A stretch of DNA of 64,000 nucleotides, taken from contig CALYLX010000001.1 of NCBI GenBank assembly GCA_944990035.1, forward strand, positions 62,001 to 126,000, written 5' to 3'. This DNA comes from Clitopilus passeckerianus (lineage: Eukaryota; Basidiomycota; Agaricomycetes; Agaricales; Entolomataceae). How positions within the stretch are numbered: the stretch's first letter is position 1; every line of letters begins with the position of its first letter. Positions 11,038 to 22,100 of the stretch are shown one piece after another. The translations under genes and the position numbers were made by a program. The notes under the pieces were generated by a model. That model was not told the origin of the DNA and made no database searches. It worked only from the letters and a program-made list of their open reading frames with translations.

Positions 11038-13071
11038 TTACATCGGCACCGCTTCCACCGACTGTACGAAATTATGTTGGGGATCCACAGAGCGAAGAGT
11101 CACTAATTGCCATCCTGAAGCAGCCAATACGTCTTGGAGGACACGGACCGTAGGCTCTTGACCATCGAACAAGTACATCATCTACATGATATACAATGTA
11201 TCAGTCAAATACGTTGAGCCAAAGATTGAGGACATCACACTCACGGTAAGATCCAGCCAGTAGAACTGGTCTGCCACCGCACCATAATTCGACAGCAACG
11301 GAGCTGGGGCTGCCTTTGCCTCAGACCCAGGAACATTCTCTGGTGCCTCTGCTGGAGTTTGGCAGGCGTAAGGAACTACACCGTCGATGATCACCAGCTT
11401 CGTGTCGGGGCTGGCCACATGGCGCAGGTTCGTAAGGATCTTGATGATGTCGGTGGTCTGCCAGTTGTGCAGCACGTTTTTGAGCAGGAAGACAGATGCT
11501 TCGGTCATCCGAGATGGCTGAGGAAGGCGGAAGTCTTGAACTGGATGGATGTCTCGAGGTTAGGTTGTTAAACTCCAGGAAAAGCAGTTACACCAACCTT
11601 CGAATCGAACCCTTCCGGATTCAAGTGCTTGAGGGTATTCCTCTCCCCAGAACTAAAGACGAATCAAAGTTAGCCTTAGTTTGATGATTGGAACCGTCTT
11701 GGTAAACCAACCCGTTCGCCAGCCTCGACCGCCTTCTCCAAATCCTGAACGACAATGTTCAAGTTCTCAAACCTCTGTGCAATAGCCATGGCAGGAATTC
11801 CAATACCTCCTCCAACATCAACTACGAGGCTCTCTGCCGGCAGACTAGCCCAATCAAAAGCTAGGAGTTTTCATGAGCATGTAGTCCATCCACAGACGAT
11901 ATGGTTTACCTCTGAACATGACATCAGGAGGCTGTATCGCCGCCATGCCATTCATCGCGAACCCGAATTTCCTCCTCCTGAACAGGTTCTCGGACTGGTC
12001 CATGAACTGCCAGAAAGAGAGGTCGGTTTTCATGCCACGGCCGAATGCCGTCTTAGGCATTGCAGGCTTCATCTTGGCCAAAGAGGCGGACGTTGACGAC
12101 CCCCTGCGATGATGGGTGGTGGGGCGACAGTAGGTGCAGGCGGTGGGTGCTGGCTCTGAGATGACATCAGAGAGGCTGATGCTGCTCTTGGACAAGATGT
12201 CGAGGCTGGAACAAGAAAGCGTTCTAGATCAGATCGGAGAGAACGAAGTAAGAAGTCCACGTACTGATGGCTGCATAGTGCGGGAAGAGAGGTAGAATCG
12301 TATTTCCTTTGAGGTCTGTGAAGACAAATGAGAACGAGGGATTGACATGGGAGCCAGGGGTCGGGACATACTCGGCGACGATTTCTTTCAGAGACTTGCC
12401 CGTATCCAGTACCGCCGAATTCTTGTTATTCGTGAAAACGTCGGGTGATACCTCACGGTAAATGTAATGCGTTGACAGATATCTCAATAGACGTCCTGCG
12501 TGGATTGAATGGGTTAGCATGCCATCTAGCTAATACAATAGAATAAACCCTACGTGCCTAGTTTGTTCGCTTCGATTCCAGATCTTTTCGATATCTCCTG
12601 CACATGCAGGCCCTACCCTGATGTTTAGTTTCTCAGGCAGCCATACTCAAAGAGGATGGAACAAACCTCATGGCCAGCCTCACGCAGGATCTCGGTAACG
12701 TTCGCTTCTAAACAGACACGCAAGGCTGCGGATCTATAGTCCTAAACAAAAGCGGATCGTAGGGTTAATTAACGGCCTGATAGGTCTAGATCCTGAAACT
12801 GAATACGCACCCCGACAGCGACAGAGAAGGTGTATTCATTTGCTGGCATCAAGGATGCAGCAAGCTGTAGACAAGCTGAGGCGACAACTTTCGCGGCATG
12901 GGCAGCAGCAGGATCAGAATAGAAGCCTTCATTCCCCGCCGCGGGAGCAGTAGAGTCCAAGTCTGGCAGAGATAGATTCCTCGACGCGCACTCATCTTGA
13001 AGAGTCGCGAGCGACTGAGAGATCAGCTGGCCGAGGTGAAAGATGGAGTTTTCTTGGAGTAAAGTGGTCAT
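11038..13071 (-). CDS. SAM-dependent O-methyltransferase (plant-type, winged-helix class)
   Basis: Nine exons on the minus strand: 13071..12811, 12741..12667, 12612..12558, 12495..12261, 12205..11910, 11860..11712, 11652..11598, 11540..11245, 11181..11038; 521 aa. An N-terminal dimerisation/winged-helix part is followed by VVDVGGGIGIPAMAIAQRF (SAM loop I), DLEKAVEAGERF, and NVLHNWQTTDIIKIL with the catalytic-base His. Related enzymes methylate phenolic or hydroxyl groups of secondary metabolites. The intron after 12558 starts with GC. The region around 12.0-12.2 kb is longer and less conserved than usual, so the junction of exons 4 and 5 is the weakest part of the model. Confidence 0.85.
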
Positions 13072-13137
13072 CTGGGCTGCCCGCGGTTGCTACTTCGTCC
13101 TGGGGTCTTCTGGGCGAAAGGTCTGGCTCGACCGGTC

Positions 13138-13144
13138 TTATATA
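13138..13144 (-). promoter_or_regulatory. TATA box of the O-methyltransferase gene
   Basis: TATATAA on the minus strand, about 67-73 bases upstream of the ATG at 13071, a plausible core-promoter distance for a fungal gene. Confidence 0.45.
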
Positions 13145-14020
13145 GTTCTTGGAATTTCAAAGGACATGACAAGGAGCCGATTACTTTCGGACAGCCATGG
13201 GATTCACGCCCGCATCCACGCCCGTTTGAAGATAGGAATGTTCTATTCGCTCCATAACGTGTGATAGCACCCTTCGTGAGTAGGAGAGGGTACGCGGCCC
13301 TGTCGGTAGGCTCACAATCTGTGGGAGAAATTGGAGGATCTGATATGTCCAAAGCCGTGGACTCACTTCCGCAACTTGAGGGATTTCGGGTGCATAATTG
13401 GCTGATTTCCGTGCCTTCGGGTGGTCAATTATGGCGAAATGTTGGCGATGGCGACGCTGTGCTGCACATGCTGGTCGTCGTTTGTGAAGGGGTCCGTTGA
13501 TGCAATTGAATGATCTACCTTTACCGTGTTTTCCGGGATGAATCGAAACCCCGACAGGACCGAGTGTTTGCTGCAAAGGAGCAGCCAAAATACACATTTG
13601 AAGTTCCAAGACTACAATTCAATACGTCGCGAACGGCCAACAGTACAGTTTCAGCGACGACGTGCGGAAACGGCGGGCTTGGACCTGTTGTGGATATCCA
13701 GAAGGCGAAGGCACAGATGCAAACCCCGCGCAGATGCACTCACGAATCACATGTGGGAATATGTTTTACCAAGTAAAATTCTGATTGAGCAAATCAATTT
13801 ACTGTACAAACACACAAAGCCGATTTGCCTAGAGAAATATCACAAAACGTGAATGTTTGCCAAAAATTGCTGAAAGCCAAAGCTATCAGACGAGTTCGGA
13901 TGTGTAATTTGCAATCAGCAAAAGACTGTGCCTCGGTAAAGACCTCACTGGCGACAGTACATGCCCGAGCACAAGAGATGGGGATCAAAAGTTGAAGGAG
14001 GTGAGCCTTATATACCCAAG
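13145..14020. other. Intergenic, no recognised gene
   Basis: Several 65-145-codon ORFs occur on both strands, but none carries a recognisable motif or a spliceable continuation. Upstream of the O-methyltransferase and before the decayed kinase copy. Similarity to the 5' flank of the intact kinase gene begins near 14030. Confidence 0.35.
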
Positions 14021-14029
14021 CAGTGCACG

Positions 14030-14998
14030 GGCCATGTCACGTGGGACCGATTGATGTCAACTTCCGGACATCGGTCCTTGCAGCTGGACCTGACTCCTCC
14101 TCAACTTGCTCGTCCGTTGACCAACAATTGGCAGAATCGACCGCAAATGTTCCTCGATACGGTTCGAGATCTTTGGTTTTTTCTAGGGTACCGCCTACGA
14201 AGACTGCTTCTCCCATTATTTCTGCGTCAGCCGATCAAATTTTCGAGCAAGATCCAACTTTTGGAGATCCGAGACTGGTTATGCTGTAAAGACTGGCAGG
14301 GCAGAGCTTGCTCAAATAGAGGCGGACACGCTCCAATTTGTTCGCCAAAATACTACACTTCCTGTTCCACGCGTCTGGGATGTGCGATCGAACAGTAACG
14401 GAAGCATGTCGACCGCATGCCGGGCGAGCTGCTGTGGAAGAAGTGGCGCTTCCTGGCACCTACGCAGAAGAAAACTGTCTCAAATTCAATGAAATGATAT
14501 ATTCAAGAGCTCTGCGCTCTCCGCCAACCGCCTCCGGAAGGCTGGATTGGTTCCACTCAACGCGGCTCTCGCTTCGACCTTACCTGAACCTCTCAGGCAA
14601 ACTTTGGCCCATTTCCGGACGAAGAGTCGTACAACAACTGGCGTATATCGACCTTCGATTTATTTGCGGATATCAGTCCAAAGACAGCTAACGAACTCGA
14701 AGCCCTCCGCCGCAGGATGATTAGCACCCGCCGCATCCACTTCACGCACGGAGACCTACATCCAGGCAACATTCTCGTGAGGCTTGGGCCTGGGGAAGAC
14801 GACATTCGTATTACAGCGATACTTGACTGGGAGGAAGCTGGATGGCGCCCAGAGTACTGGGAGGTTCGCAAGATGGTCTACGTTAGGGAACCAGAATCTG
14901 AGTGGGGCAAATTCGCTATAGAGGAGATTTTACCAGGATATGACGAAGAAATAGATATCGAAATTCAACTCGATTTTATCTCTGGGCCATTATGCTGA
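14030..14998 (+). pseudogene. Decayed APH-like kinase gene (copy 1)
   Basis: The DNA parallels the intact gene at 24688..25539 from its 5' flank to its stop codon. The start region is at about 14149, followed by LRRLLLPLFLRQPIKFSSK, then frameshifts near 14275 and again between about 14390 and 14700. The last part is open again (14717..14998) with FTHGDLHPGNILVRLGPGE and ILDWEEAGWRPEYWE, that is, the HGDxxxxN and DWE kinase motifs. The frame changes make it a pseudogene unless the assembly is wrong. Confidence 0.75.
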
Positions 14999-15249
14999 TA
15001 GTATACTCCGCAATGGCTTATACAATCATATTATCTCGACAATTCTGTCATCGCCGCCTTGTACCTTGATTACCGCGTCAGCCCAACGTAGCTGGGTGAG
15101 CTTAGGCGTGATTAGGCGAGAAGCCAAAGAATTATGAGTAAACCACCGCACCACAGGATCGTCAAGGGGCATACCGGTGCATGGAACGGTGTCAAATTTT
15201 GAAAAAGGGTGGGTAGAGCTCAGCTGAACATTCCGTCTACTTTTCAACT

Positions 15250-15673
15250 TGATTGTAAAGTCCACGTTTGGTCCATTTCCCAACGAAGAGTCGTATAACA
15301 ACTGGCGGATATCAACATGCGACCTCTTTGCAGGAATCAGCCAGAAGACAGCAGGTGAACCAGGAGCGTTCCGTCACAGGATGTTGGTACCCATCGCGTC
15401 CACTTCACGCACGGTGGCTTACATCCGGGCAATGTTCTCGTTGAGCTGCGGCATGGTGAGGACGACATACGCGTCACAGCGCTACTTGATTGGGAGCAAG
15501 CAGCTGGGCGGCGCCCAGAGTATTGGGAAGCCCGCAAGATGACCTACGTCAGGAATCGAACCACTGAGTGGGGCAAATTCGTTATAGAGGAGATGTTACC
15601 TAAATACGACGAAGAAATAGATATCGAAATTCAACTTGGTTTGATTTCCGGACCCAATCGTCAATGGTTGTAG
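15250..15673 (+). pseudogene. Decayed APH-like kinase gene (copy 2, 3' half only)
   Basis: It starts abruptly at the segment equivalent to FPDEESYNNWRIS in the intact copy (here FPNEESYNNWRIS) and continues to the stop region. The HGDLHPGNVLV block is frame-shifted (near 15400-15450), and the DWEQ.. and EEIDIEIQL parts are in a different frame. The 5' half is absent. Sequence before it (14999..15249) is unrelated filler with no gene. A tRNA-like B-box on the minus strand near 15555 is coincidental. Confidence 0.72.
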
Positions 15674-16167
15674 CATTTATACCTATCTTTCATACTATTG
15701 CCTCGAAACAAACCCACCCCCCAGCTTGCACGTCACTACCGGCTTAATGCAAAACTGGACGGCATTGGTGGGAGCGCCACAGGAAGTGAGTGATCGTCTC
15801 ATGGAAAAACTTTTGGGCCAGCTGTTGCACAGTACAATGTTCAAAGACTTCGCCGTACGGCATCCTGGCAATGATCCCTGCAGTTCAACGTCAAAATAGC
15901 AATACTAACACCTTCATTCATCGCCTGGGTGAGGCAGGGGGCGGAGATGAGCTCCCTGTTCCCTCGTAGCCTCCTGAAGGCCTGGATCTCAGTCAATCGT
16001 TCGGCCTGCGCAGGCTTAAAGACAAGCTCAGAGGTAGGATCTAGGTTAAGCGGCATACTGGTAGCTCTAGGGCTAGCTCTGCGAAAACAAGCCTATAAAT
16101 TCCACACGCTTGCTGAGAGAAATGTCAAACACTATTTTCCTATCAAGATAGGCAGGAGAACGCAAGG
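15674..16167. other. Intergenic between kinase relic and LINE
   Basis: No recognised gene. A leftward 71-codon ORF (16056..15841) is open but carries no motif that I know. Confidence 0.35.
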
Positions 16168-16182
16168 GAAAATACCCGAACG
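16168..16182 (+). repeat. Left target-site duplication of the LINE
   Basis: GAAAATACCCGAACG occurs here and, perfectly, at 24502..24516 directly after the poly(A) tail. Flanking bases differ on both sides. This defines the insertion site of the element. Confidence 0.93.
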
Positions 16183-17073
16183 CTCCTTGGACAAGGACCG
16201 CCACCATCAAATGGTCGGTTCAGCGTCTAGCCTCTTCGTGGCCCAGGGAGACTAGTACCCTTTGGGGGAAGCAAATAAGACGTCTCGTATAGAGAAATCC
16301 ACACCTGGAAAGCTCGAATCTGAGGAACTAATATGCGACTAAGACCGTGTATTAAAAGTACCAGTATGATATAACAACTCAAAAGTTTGTAAACCAACAC
16401 AGAAAGAGAGTCACTAATCCTCGAACAACTGATCTGAGAAAAGAAAGACCCTCGAATGCACTAAAATGCGCACAACTTGAAAATAAGAACAACCAGCCCG
16501 AGAGCAGGCAGCAAACTACGACGACGACGGTGCCGCCAACGACGACGAGCCACCCAGGAAAAAATAAAAAGGAAAACCCTAAGCCCAGGTAACGGAGACC
16601 CGGAGCGGGCCGCGAGCCCACCAATCACGAAAACCGGATGAATGCGATAAAGATTAGATCCTGGTAACAGGCACTGGCGAACCCAAACAAACACAAATCC
16701 CGAAAAGCCGAAAACGAAACTGACAACAGCCACCCCCCAGACCTGCGACAGTGCTGTAGCGCACACCATGAACCCTTCCAGACCCACGAGCTTAACAACG
16801 ACAAGCACCAAAGTAAAGACATGATGCCCAAGGTACATATGAAAAGGTGGGTAAGCGGAAGGAACACCTAACAAATCCGGGACGAACACTGAAATGCAAC
16901 AACTCAGGGGAAACCGGCGAAGAATTAACCGCCCCACCAAACCGCACCAAATGGCAGTCAGGCATACTTAGGAGAAGTAAGAGATGTCCACGCGTACAAA
17001 TCGAAACAGGCAGAACGATGGAACCTAGGGCAAGGAAACTGCTTATAACCAACACGATTAAAAACTGACGAAC
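16183..17073 (+). promoter_or_regulatory. LINE 5' UTR with presumed internal promoter
   Basis: 891 bases precede the ORF1 ATG. LINEs of this class are transcribed from an internal promoter in the 5' UTR, so it is expected here, but I see no defining element. Leftward ORFs of up to 159 codons in this part are hydrophobic, low in complexity and probably meaningless. Confidence 0.5.
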
Positions 17074-18525
17074 ATGCAGACCATATTCCCCCCAGTTTCA
17101 CCCACCAACAAAGGGACGAAACGCGCCAGCGAAGACTCCCCGTCTAAACTCAGGCAACGCACTAGCTTCTCCCCTGGAAACCTGTCCAGACGCCGTAGGC
17201 TCACAGTAAATCCCTCTGAAGATCCCAACGACAGCGAAGGTATGGACACACTCCCTGGCTCTCCAACCAACACGTCCGCAGTGGATGCCCAGCAAATTGC
17301 GACCATGCTACAAGCAAGCCCTGCTCCCTCCCAAGAAAGCATGCAAGGCGCATCGGCGTCCATGCATGCCGCCCCAAGCAACGCTGTCGGAGGACAGGGA
17401 ACTGCACCCCCTCCTCCCCAACCCATACAAGGGACCGCCCCCCAGCCGACACAAAACCACAACCCGACACCCCAGCAAGCTCCTGCTCCTCCCCAACAGG
17501 GTGCGCCCACTGCAAACACCCCTTCTGACGACGACAGCAGCGACGACGATATGGACCAGGACCCATACGATGTCCTCATCGACAAAAGCGTAGCCCTGGA
17601 ACCTCCCCCGGGCGGTTACCCCATACCCGACTGGCCAAATCGCAAGAACGTGTTCGAGGGCGTATCCTCCGCCATGGTCAAAAAATGGGAACGCGCCTAC
17701 CTCGACGGGGAACCCCTCTTCTTCGTATACCCATACCTAGCTGGTAGAGAGAAGGACACTGGTCAGATGGCCATCTGCCTCCAGGCGGCCATCACAAACA
17801 TCCTCCGTGGCCACGAGGTCGACGTTGGCGAACCCTCATCCCTCCGACCCCGCACCATGAAAGATGGCCCCTGGCTCTACATCGTGTCGAGCGCAACCCA
17901 GACCATGGTCGACATCTTCCTCCAGCAAGGAGCCTGGTCCACCGAGGATATTTCCTTCTTCGCTATCCCCTTCCTGCCAACCATCAGCAGGTTTATCTTC
18001 TGCCTCGAAGGCTTCCGATACGGCGATGATCAAGAAAGCAGAGAACTTATCCTCAACACCATCTTCGATGCCATCTCTGCAAGCAAGAACGTCGAACGAG
18101 CCCTGTATTCCACGCGCGACACCCTATCCACCAACTCGTCCACCTCCGAATGCCTGGCACATCTGCTCGACACACTTCGTATCAGACCCCTCACGATGGC
18201 CCTTCCCGACAACAGTGGTACTCGTATCGTGTGGCGCGTATACATGAAGAGTCCAACGAACGACCCGGCCAAACACAAGAGGTGGATCGCAGCCCTAAAG
18301 AGCGTCGAGTACGCGTCACCCTTCAAAGGAGCCGGCCGACCAACCCACTTCCAATGCGGAGGCTGCAAGTCACTCAACCATCCTTCCGGACTATGCCCCT
18401 ACCTCCAGATCCCGGGATGGGTAGTACCCGACACCTCGGTGGATATCACGACGACGGCTCGAGATGGAAGGGCTGGAAGAGGCCGACGTAGCCGCGGACG
18501 AGGAGGCAGAGGTAGAGGATACTGA
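17074..18525 (+). CDS. LINE ORF1, gag-like RNA-binding protein
   Basis: 483 aa, single exon. The first 160 residues are rich in Pro, Gln, Ala and Ser with an acidic run (SDDDSSDDDMDQDPYD). A middle globular part follows. A CCHC zinc knuckle (CGGCKSLNHPSGLC, CX2CX4HX4C, about residues 428-441) and an Arg/Gly-rich tail (GRGRRSRGRGGRGRGY) end the protein. Zinc knuckle and RGG tail are nucleic-acid-binding features, so it should package the element RNA. The start is the first ATG of the open frame, about 890 bp into the element. Confidence 0.88.
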   Translation: MQTIFPPVSPTNKGTKRASEDSPSKLRQRTSFSPGNLSRRRRLTVNPSEDPNDSEGMDTLPGSPTNTSAVDAQQIATMLQASPAPSQESMQGASASMHAAPSNAVGGQGTAPPPPQPIQGTAPQPTQNHNPTPQQAPAPPQQGAPTANTPSDDDSSDDDMDQDPYDVLIDKSVALEPPPGGYPIPDWPNRKNVFEGVSSAMVKKWERAYLDGEPLFFVYPYLAGREKDTGQMAICLQAAITNILRGHEVDVGEPSSLRPRTMKDGPWLYIVSSATQTMVDIFLQQGAWSTEDISFFAIPFLPTISRFIFCLEGFRYGDDQESRELILNTIFDAISASKNVERALYSTRDTLSTNSSTSECLAHLLDTLRIRPLTMALPDNSGTRIVWRVYMKSPTNDPAKHKRWIAALKSVEYASPFKGAGRPTHFQCGGCKSLNHPSGLCPYLQIPGWVVPDTSVDITTTARDGRAGRGRRSRGRGGRGRGY

Positions 18526-19171
18526 AACATGGCCCTCGCGCAGCCCGTCAGAAATGAAGCTCCCATATGCTAACCACTCAATGCCACCATGTATCGTTTA
18601 GATCAATGCTCTTACGATAAAAATTCATTATCTTCCTCTCCCTTAACACGCACACCGCATCGAAGACAACCGTAAGAAGCAAGGGAAAAAGTGCTAGTGT
18701 CTGTGTGAACCTGACCTGGGCAGGGCCACACTCTTAAAAGGGAAGACATGAGAAGCTGGTGTCGGCCGGATTGCCCAGCTTCGAAGCTTTGGATGGCCCA
18801 AATATACTGACCCTCAGGGGGACAGGAAAGCCATCCAAAGTCGGCAGATCCTCTCCACACGAGCACTCATGGGGAGAGCAAGCACGCAAGTGCTAATAAC
18901 ACGCCGGCCTATTCAGGTCCGCCGAGGCGTGCCTCTGAGGGAGGCGAAGTTTCCAAGGCCCAGCGCGCGAGTTCCCAGAACAACGAACACGTAGGGTCTA
19001 TGGAATCAGTGTGCCCGTGGAGAATAGCCGTCCACCCTTAGGTGAAACGAGCTATGGGCCGGAGCCCACCCGCTCCCCTACTGTTGACCGCAGGTGGGGT
19101 CAGCGTAATGAGCGGTTGCTGATACATTCTCTTTTATACAGGCGGAGGTAGATGAAGAGGTCTCTGGAGAC
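18526..19171 (+). other. LINE inter-ORF region
   Basis: 646 bases separate the two ORFs, long for a simple reinitiation gap. GC-rich inverted stretches fill 18890-19080. A branch/pyrimidine/ACAG arrangement (CTGATACATTCTCTTTTATACAG) ends at 19141, 30 bases before the ORF2 ATG. A GTAAGA donor-like site is at 18672. It may provide internal ribosome entry or splicing for ORF2; this is inference. Confidence 0.4.
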
Positions 19172-22100
19172 ATGCCTCCCTCCCTGAATTGGGACGGATG
19201 GGATCAGAGGCCTGACACACCTAGTCAGTGGACAGCTCAACCAACACCATGGGAAGAGCAAAACTCGGACATCGAGCCTGAACCAGCAGACCAACTGGAT
19301 GATGCCCCACAAGGCACCCTTGACTCAAACGAGGATCTCAACATAGACATAACATTTGAGCATGACCCGAACCAGGTTGAACAGAACCCGAATGACACAC
19401 CAGTCAGAAGTCGAGCAACCCGAGTTGAGATTGACGACACAATCAAAATTAATAAGAATACTCGTGCTAACCTAAAAATAGCCACACTGAATGTAGACGG
19501 GAAAGGAGCATCCAGTATCCACCAAACCGGCCATAAATGGTCGGAAATCGACCGAATAATGAGAGTCAACGAGATTGGAATACTCGCCATTCAAGAAGCG
19601 CACCTTGATGAAAAACATACTGACGACATAAATGAATTCTATAGAAACATGAAAGTAATATCATCAGCAGACCCACTCAAACCGAACGCAACGGCAGGAG
19701 TGGCAATTGTCCTCAACAGATCCAAAATGAACGTCGAGAACATCATCACTCACGAAATAATTCAGGGTAGGGCCATGATGGTATCGATAGCATGGCACGC
19801 AGATCTGAGATTAAACATCCTTGTTATATACTCCCCGAATAACGCGAAAGAGAACGCAGAATTCCTGCGAGAAATTGAACAAAAGTGGTCAGAACAAAAC
19901 TCGACCCTACCTTTCCCAGACGTCATGCTGGGAGACTTCAACCTTGTCGAAGAGCAAATAGACCGATTACCAAGCCACAAAGATAATATTGAAGCTACAC
20001 TCGCACTTCACGACCTAAAATACACCCTTGGACTACAGGACGGGTGGAGAGCTCAGAACCCGAACGAAAGAGCATACACGCTCATACATAGACCCACGGG
20101 AGCACAATCAAGAATAGACAGGATCTATGTCACACCCGCCATCCTGAAATGCAGCCAGGACTGGGGAATTGAGAAATCTGGCGTACAAACTGACCACAAG
20201 CTCGTCACGATGAGAATAGTAAACTTCAAGGCTCCATTTATAGGAAAAGGAAGATGGACAATGCCGCTATACCTCCTAAACGATCGAAAATTCATACAAG
20301 AGACCGAAAAAGCAGGCATAAGCATGCAGGATAGGATAGAGGCCCTGGGGGCACGACCTGACTACCGAACCACAGAGTTTAACGCCCAATCAATATTCAA
20401 AAACTTCAAAGACAAGGTAATGATGGTCGCCAAGGAGAGACATAAATCATTCATTACGCCAAATGACAAGAAACGGAAAGAACTAGAGACAAGAATCAAA
20501 CTGATAGCGAACGATGAGATGCTGGATGAAGATGAGAAACTGCTCAGCCTAACGGTCCTTGAAGAAGAACTTCAGAGGCTGAAGAAAACCCAAATGGAAT
20601 CGATGAGGATGACATCCACAGCTAGATTTAAGCTCGAAGGCGAGCTAATCAGCAAGTATTGGTCGGCGATAAACAACCCGAGAACCCCGAGAGATACTAT
20701 ACCCAGGCTAAGGAAGCCAGAGAAGGATGAACGAGGAAGAGAAACATATGCAACCAGATCAGATGAGATGGCCAATCTGGCTAGGGACTACCATGAGAGA
20801 ATCCAAAGAGACGACAGCGAACCCGATGCAGAAATAAGAGAAAGACGGATCAACGAAGCCCTAGAGGCCACAAAAGACAAGCTATCGCCTGCGGAAAAGG
20901 GATCACTGGCAAGCCCGATCGGCGAATGGGAAGTTGAGAGAGCACTAAAGTTATCAGAGAACGGAAAAGCAACAGGCATCAACGGCATACCGTACGAATT
21001 CTGGAAAATAATGACGCTACGGCAAAAGGAGATGGAACGACAAAACAGAGAAAACTTTGACGTGATCAGATGCCTGGCTGGCATCTTCAATGATATCAGA
21101 ACACAGGGCGTACAAGCCGGGAGCGCCTTTGCAGAAGGGTGGATGTGCCCAATATACAAGAAGAAAGACCGATGTGACATAGTAAACTACCGGCCGATTA
21201 CACTACTGAACTCAGACTACAAACTTCTAACAAAAGTACTCCAGATACGCTTGGCAAAGGTATCCCACACTCTAATCCACCCCGACCAAGCAGGGTTCAT
21301 GACGGATAGAAGTATCTATGATCAAGTCAAAACAGCTCAGCTGATGATGAACTACGCAGAAGCAGTCGAGGATGTCAGCGGCGTGATCGTAGCGCTAGAC
21401 CAAGAGAAAGCATACGACAAAGTCAAACACGATTACCTTACGAGAGTTCTAAAGCACATGAATCTCCCCAACAGATTCATAAACATGGTTGAATCACTAT
21501 ACCAAAATGCCGAGACAAAAGTTGTCATTAACGGAGTCTTCAGCAAACCTTTCAAAGTGACAAGAGGAGTTAGACAGGGCGATCCCCTCTCGTGCCTGCT
21601 ATTCAATCTCGCAATCGAACCGCTTGCTGCTTCCATGCGAGGCAGCGAGAATCTTGAAGGCTTCAAGATTCCAGGAATGAAGAACAAACTAACAGCACTA
21701 CTATTTGCCGATGACACCACGGTATTCCTGTCGAAAAATGACAGCTTTGGAAAACTACAGAACATCCTATCTAACTGGTGTACAGCGTCAGGGGCAAAGT
21801 TCAACCTAGAAAAGACGCAAATAATCCCAATAGGGCCAAAAGAATACAGAGAAAAAGTAATCCAATCCCGTACTCTTAATGTGGATAGCGAAAATGACGA
21901 AAGAATACCCGACAACATCAACATAGCTGAGGAAGGAGAAGCCACCCGGATACTCGGAGCCTGGCTGGGAAATCAAGTGAACGAAGCAACACCGTGGACG
22001 CCCGTTCTAGAAAAGATTGACACCACCCTGAACAGGTGGGACCGAGGAAAACCAACCATCGAAGGCAGAAGATTGATCATACAGATGTTTGTTGGAGGAA

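Noticed and set aside
15540..15565. tRNA-like B-box (GGTTCGATTCC on the minus strand)
   Set aside because: It lies inside the kinase relic where it arises from drifted coding sequence; no A-box or cloverleaf at the right distance.
16461..16940. 159-codon leftward ORF in the LINE 5' UTR
   Set aside because: Hydrophobic, low-complexity translation opposite the element's coding strand; no known LINE encodes such a protein.
17098..18377. Leftward ORFs opposite LINE ORF1
   Set aside because: Shadows of the Pro/Gln-rich ORF1 frame.
18880..19080. Possible self-cleaving (HDV-like) ribozyme in the LINE inter-ORF region
   Set aside because: GC-rich inverted repeats exist, but I could not fit the required double pseudoknot by eye.
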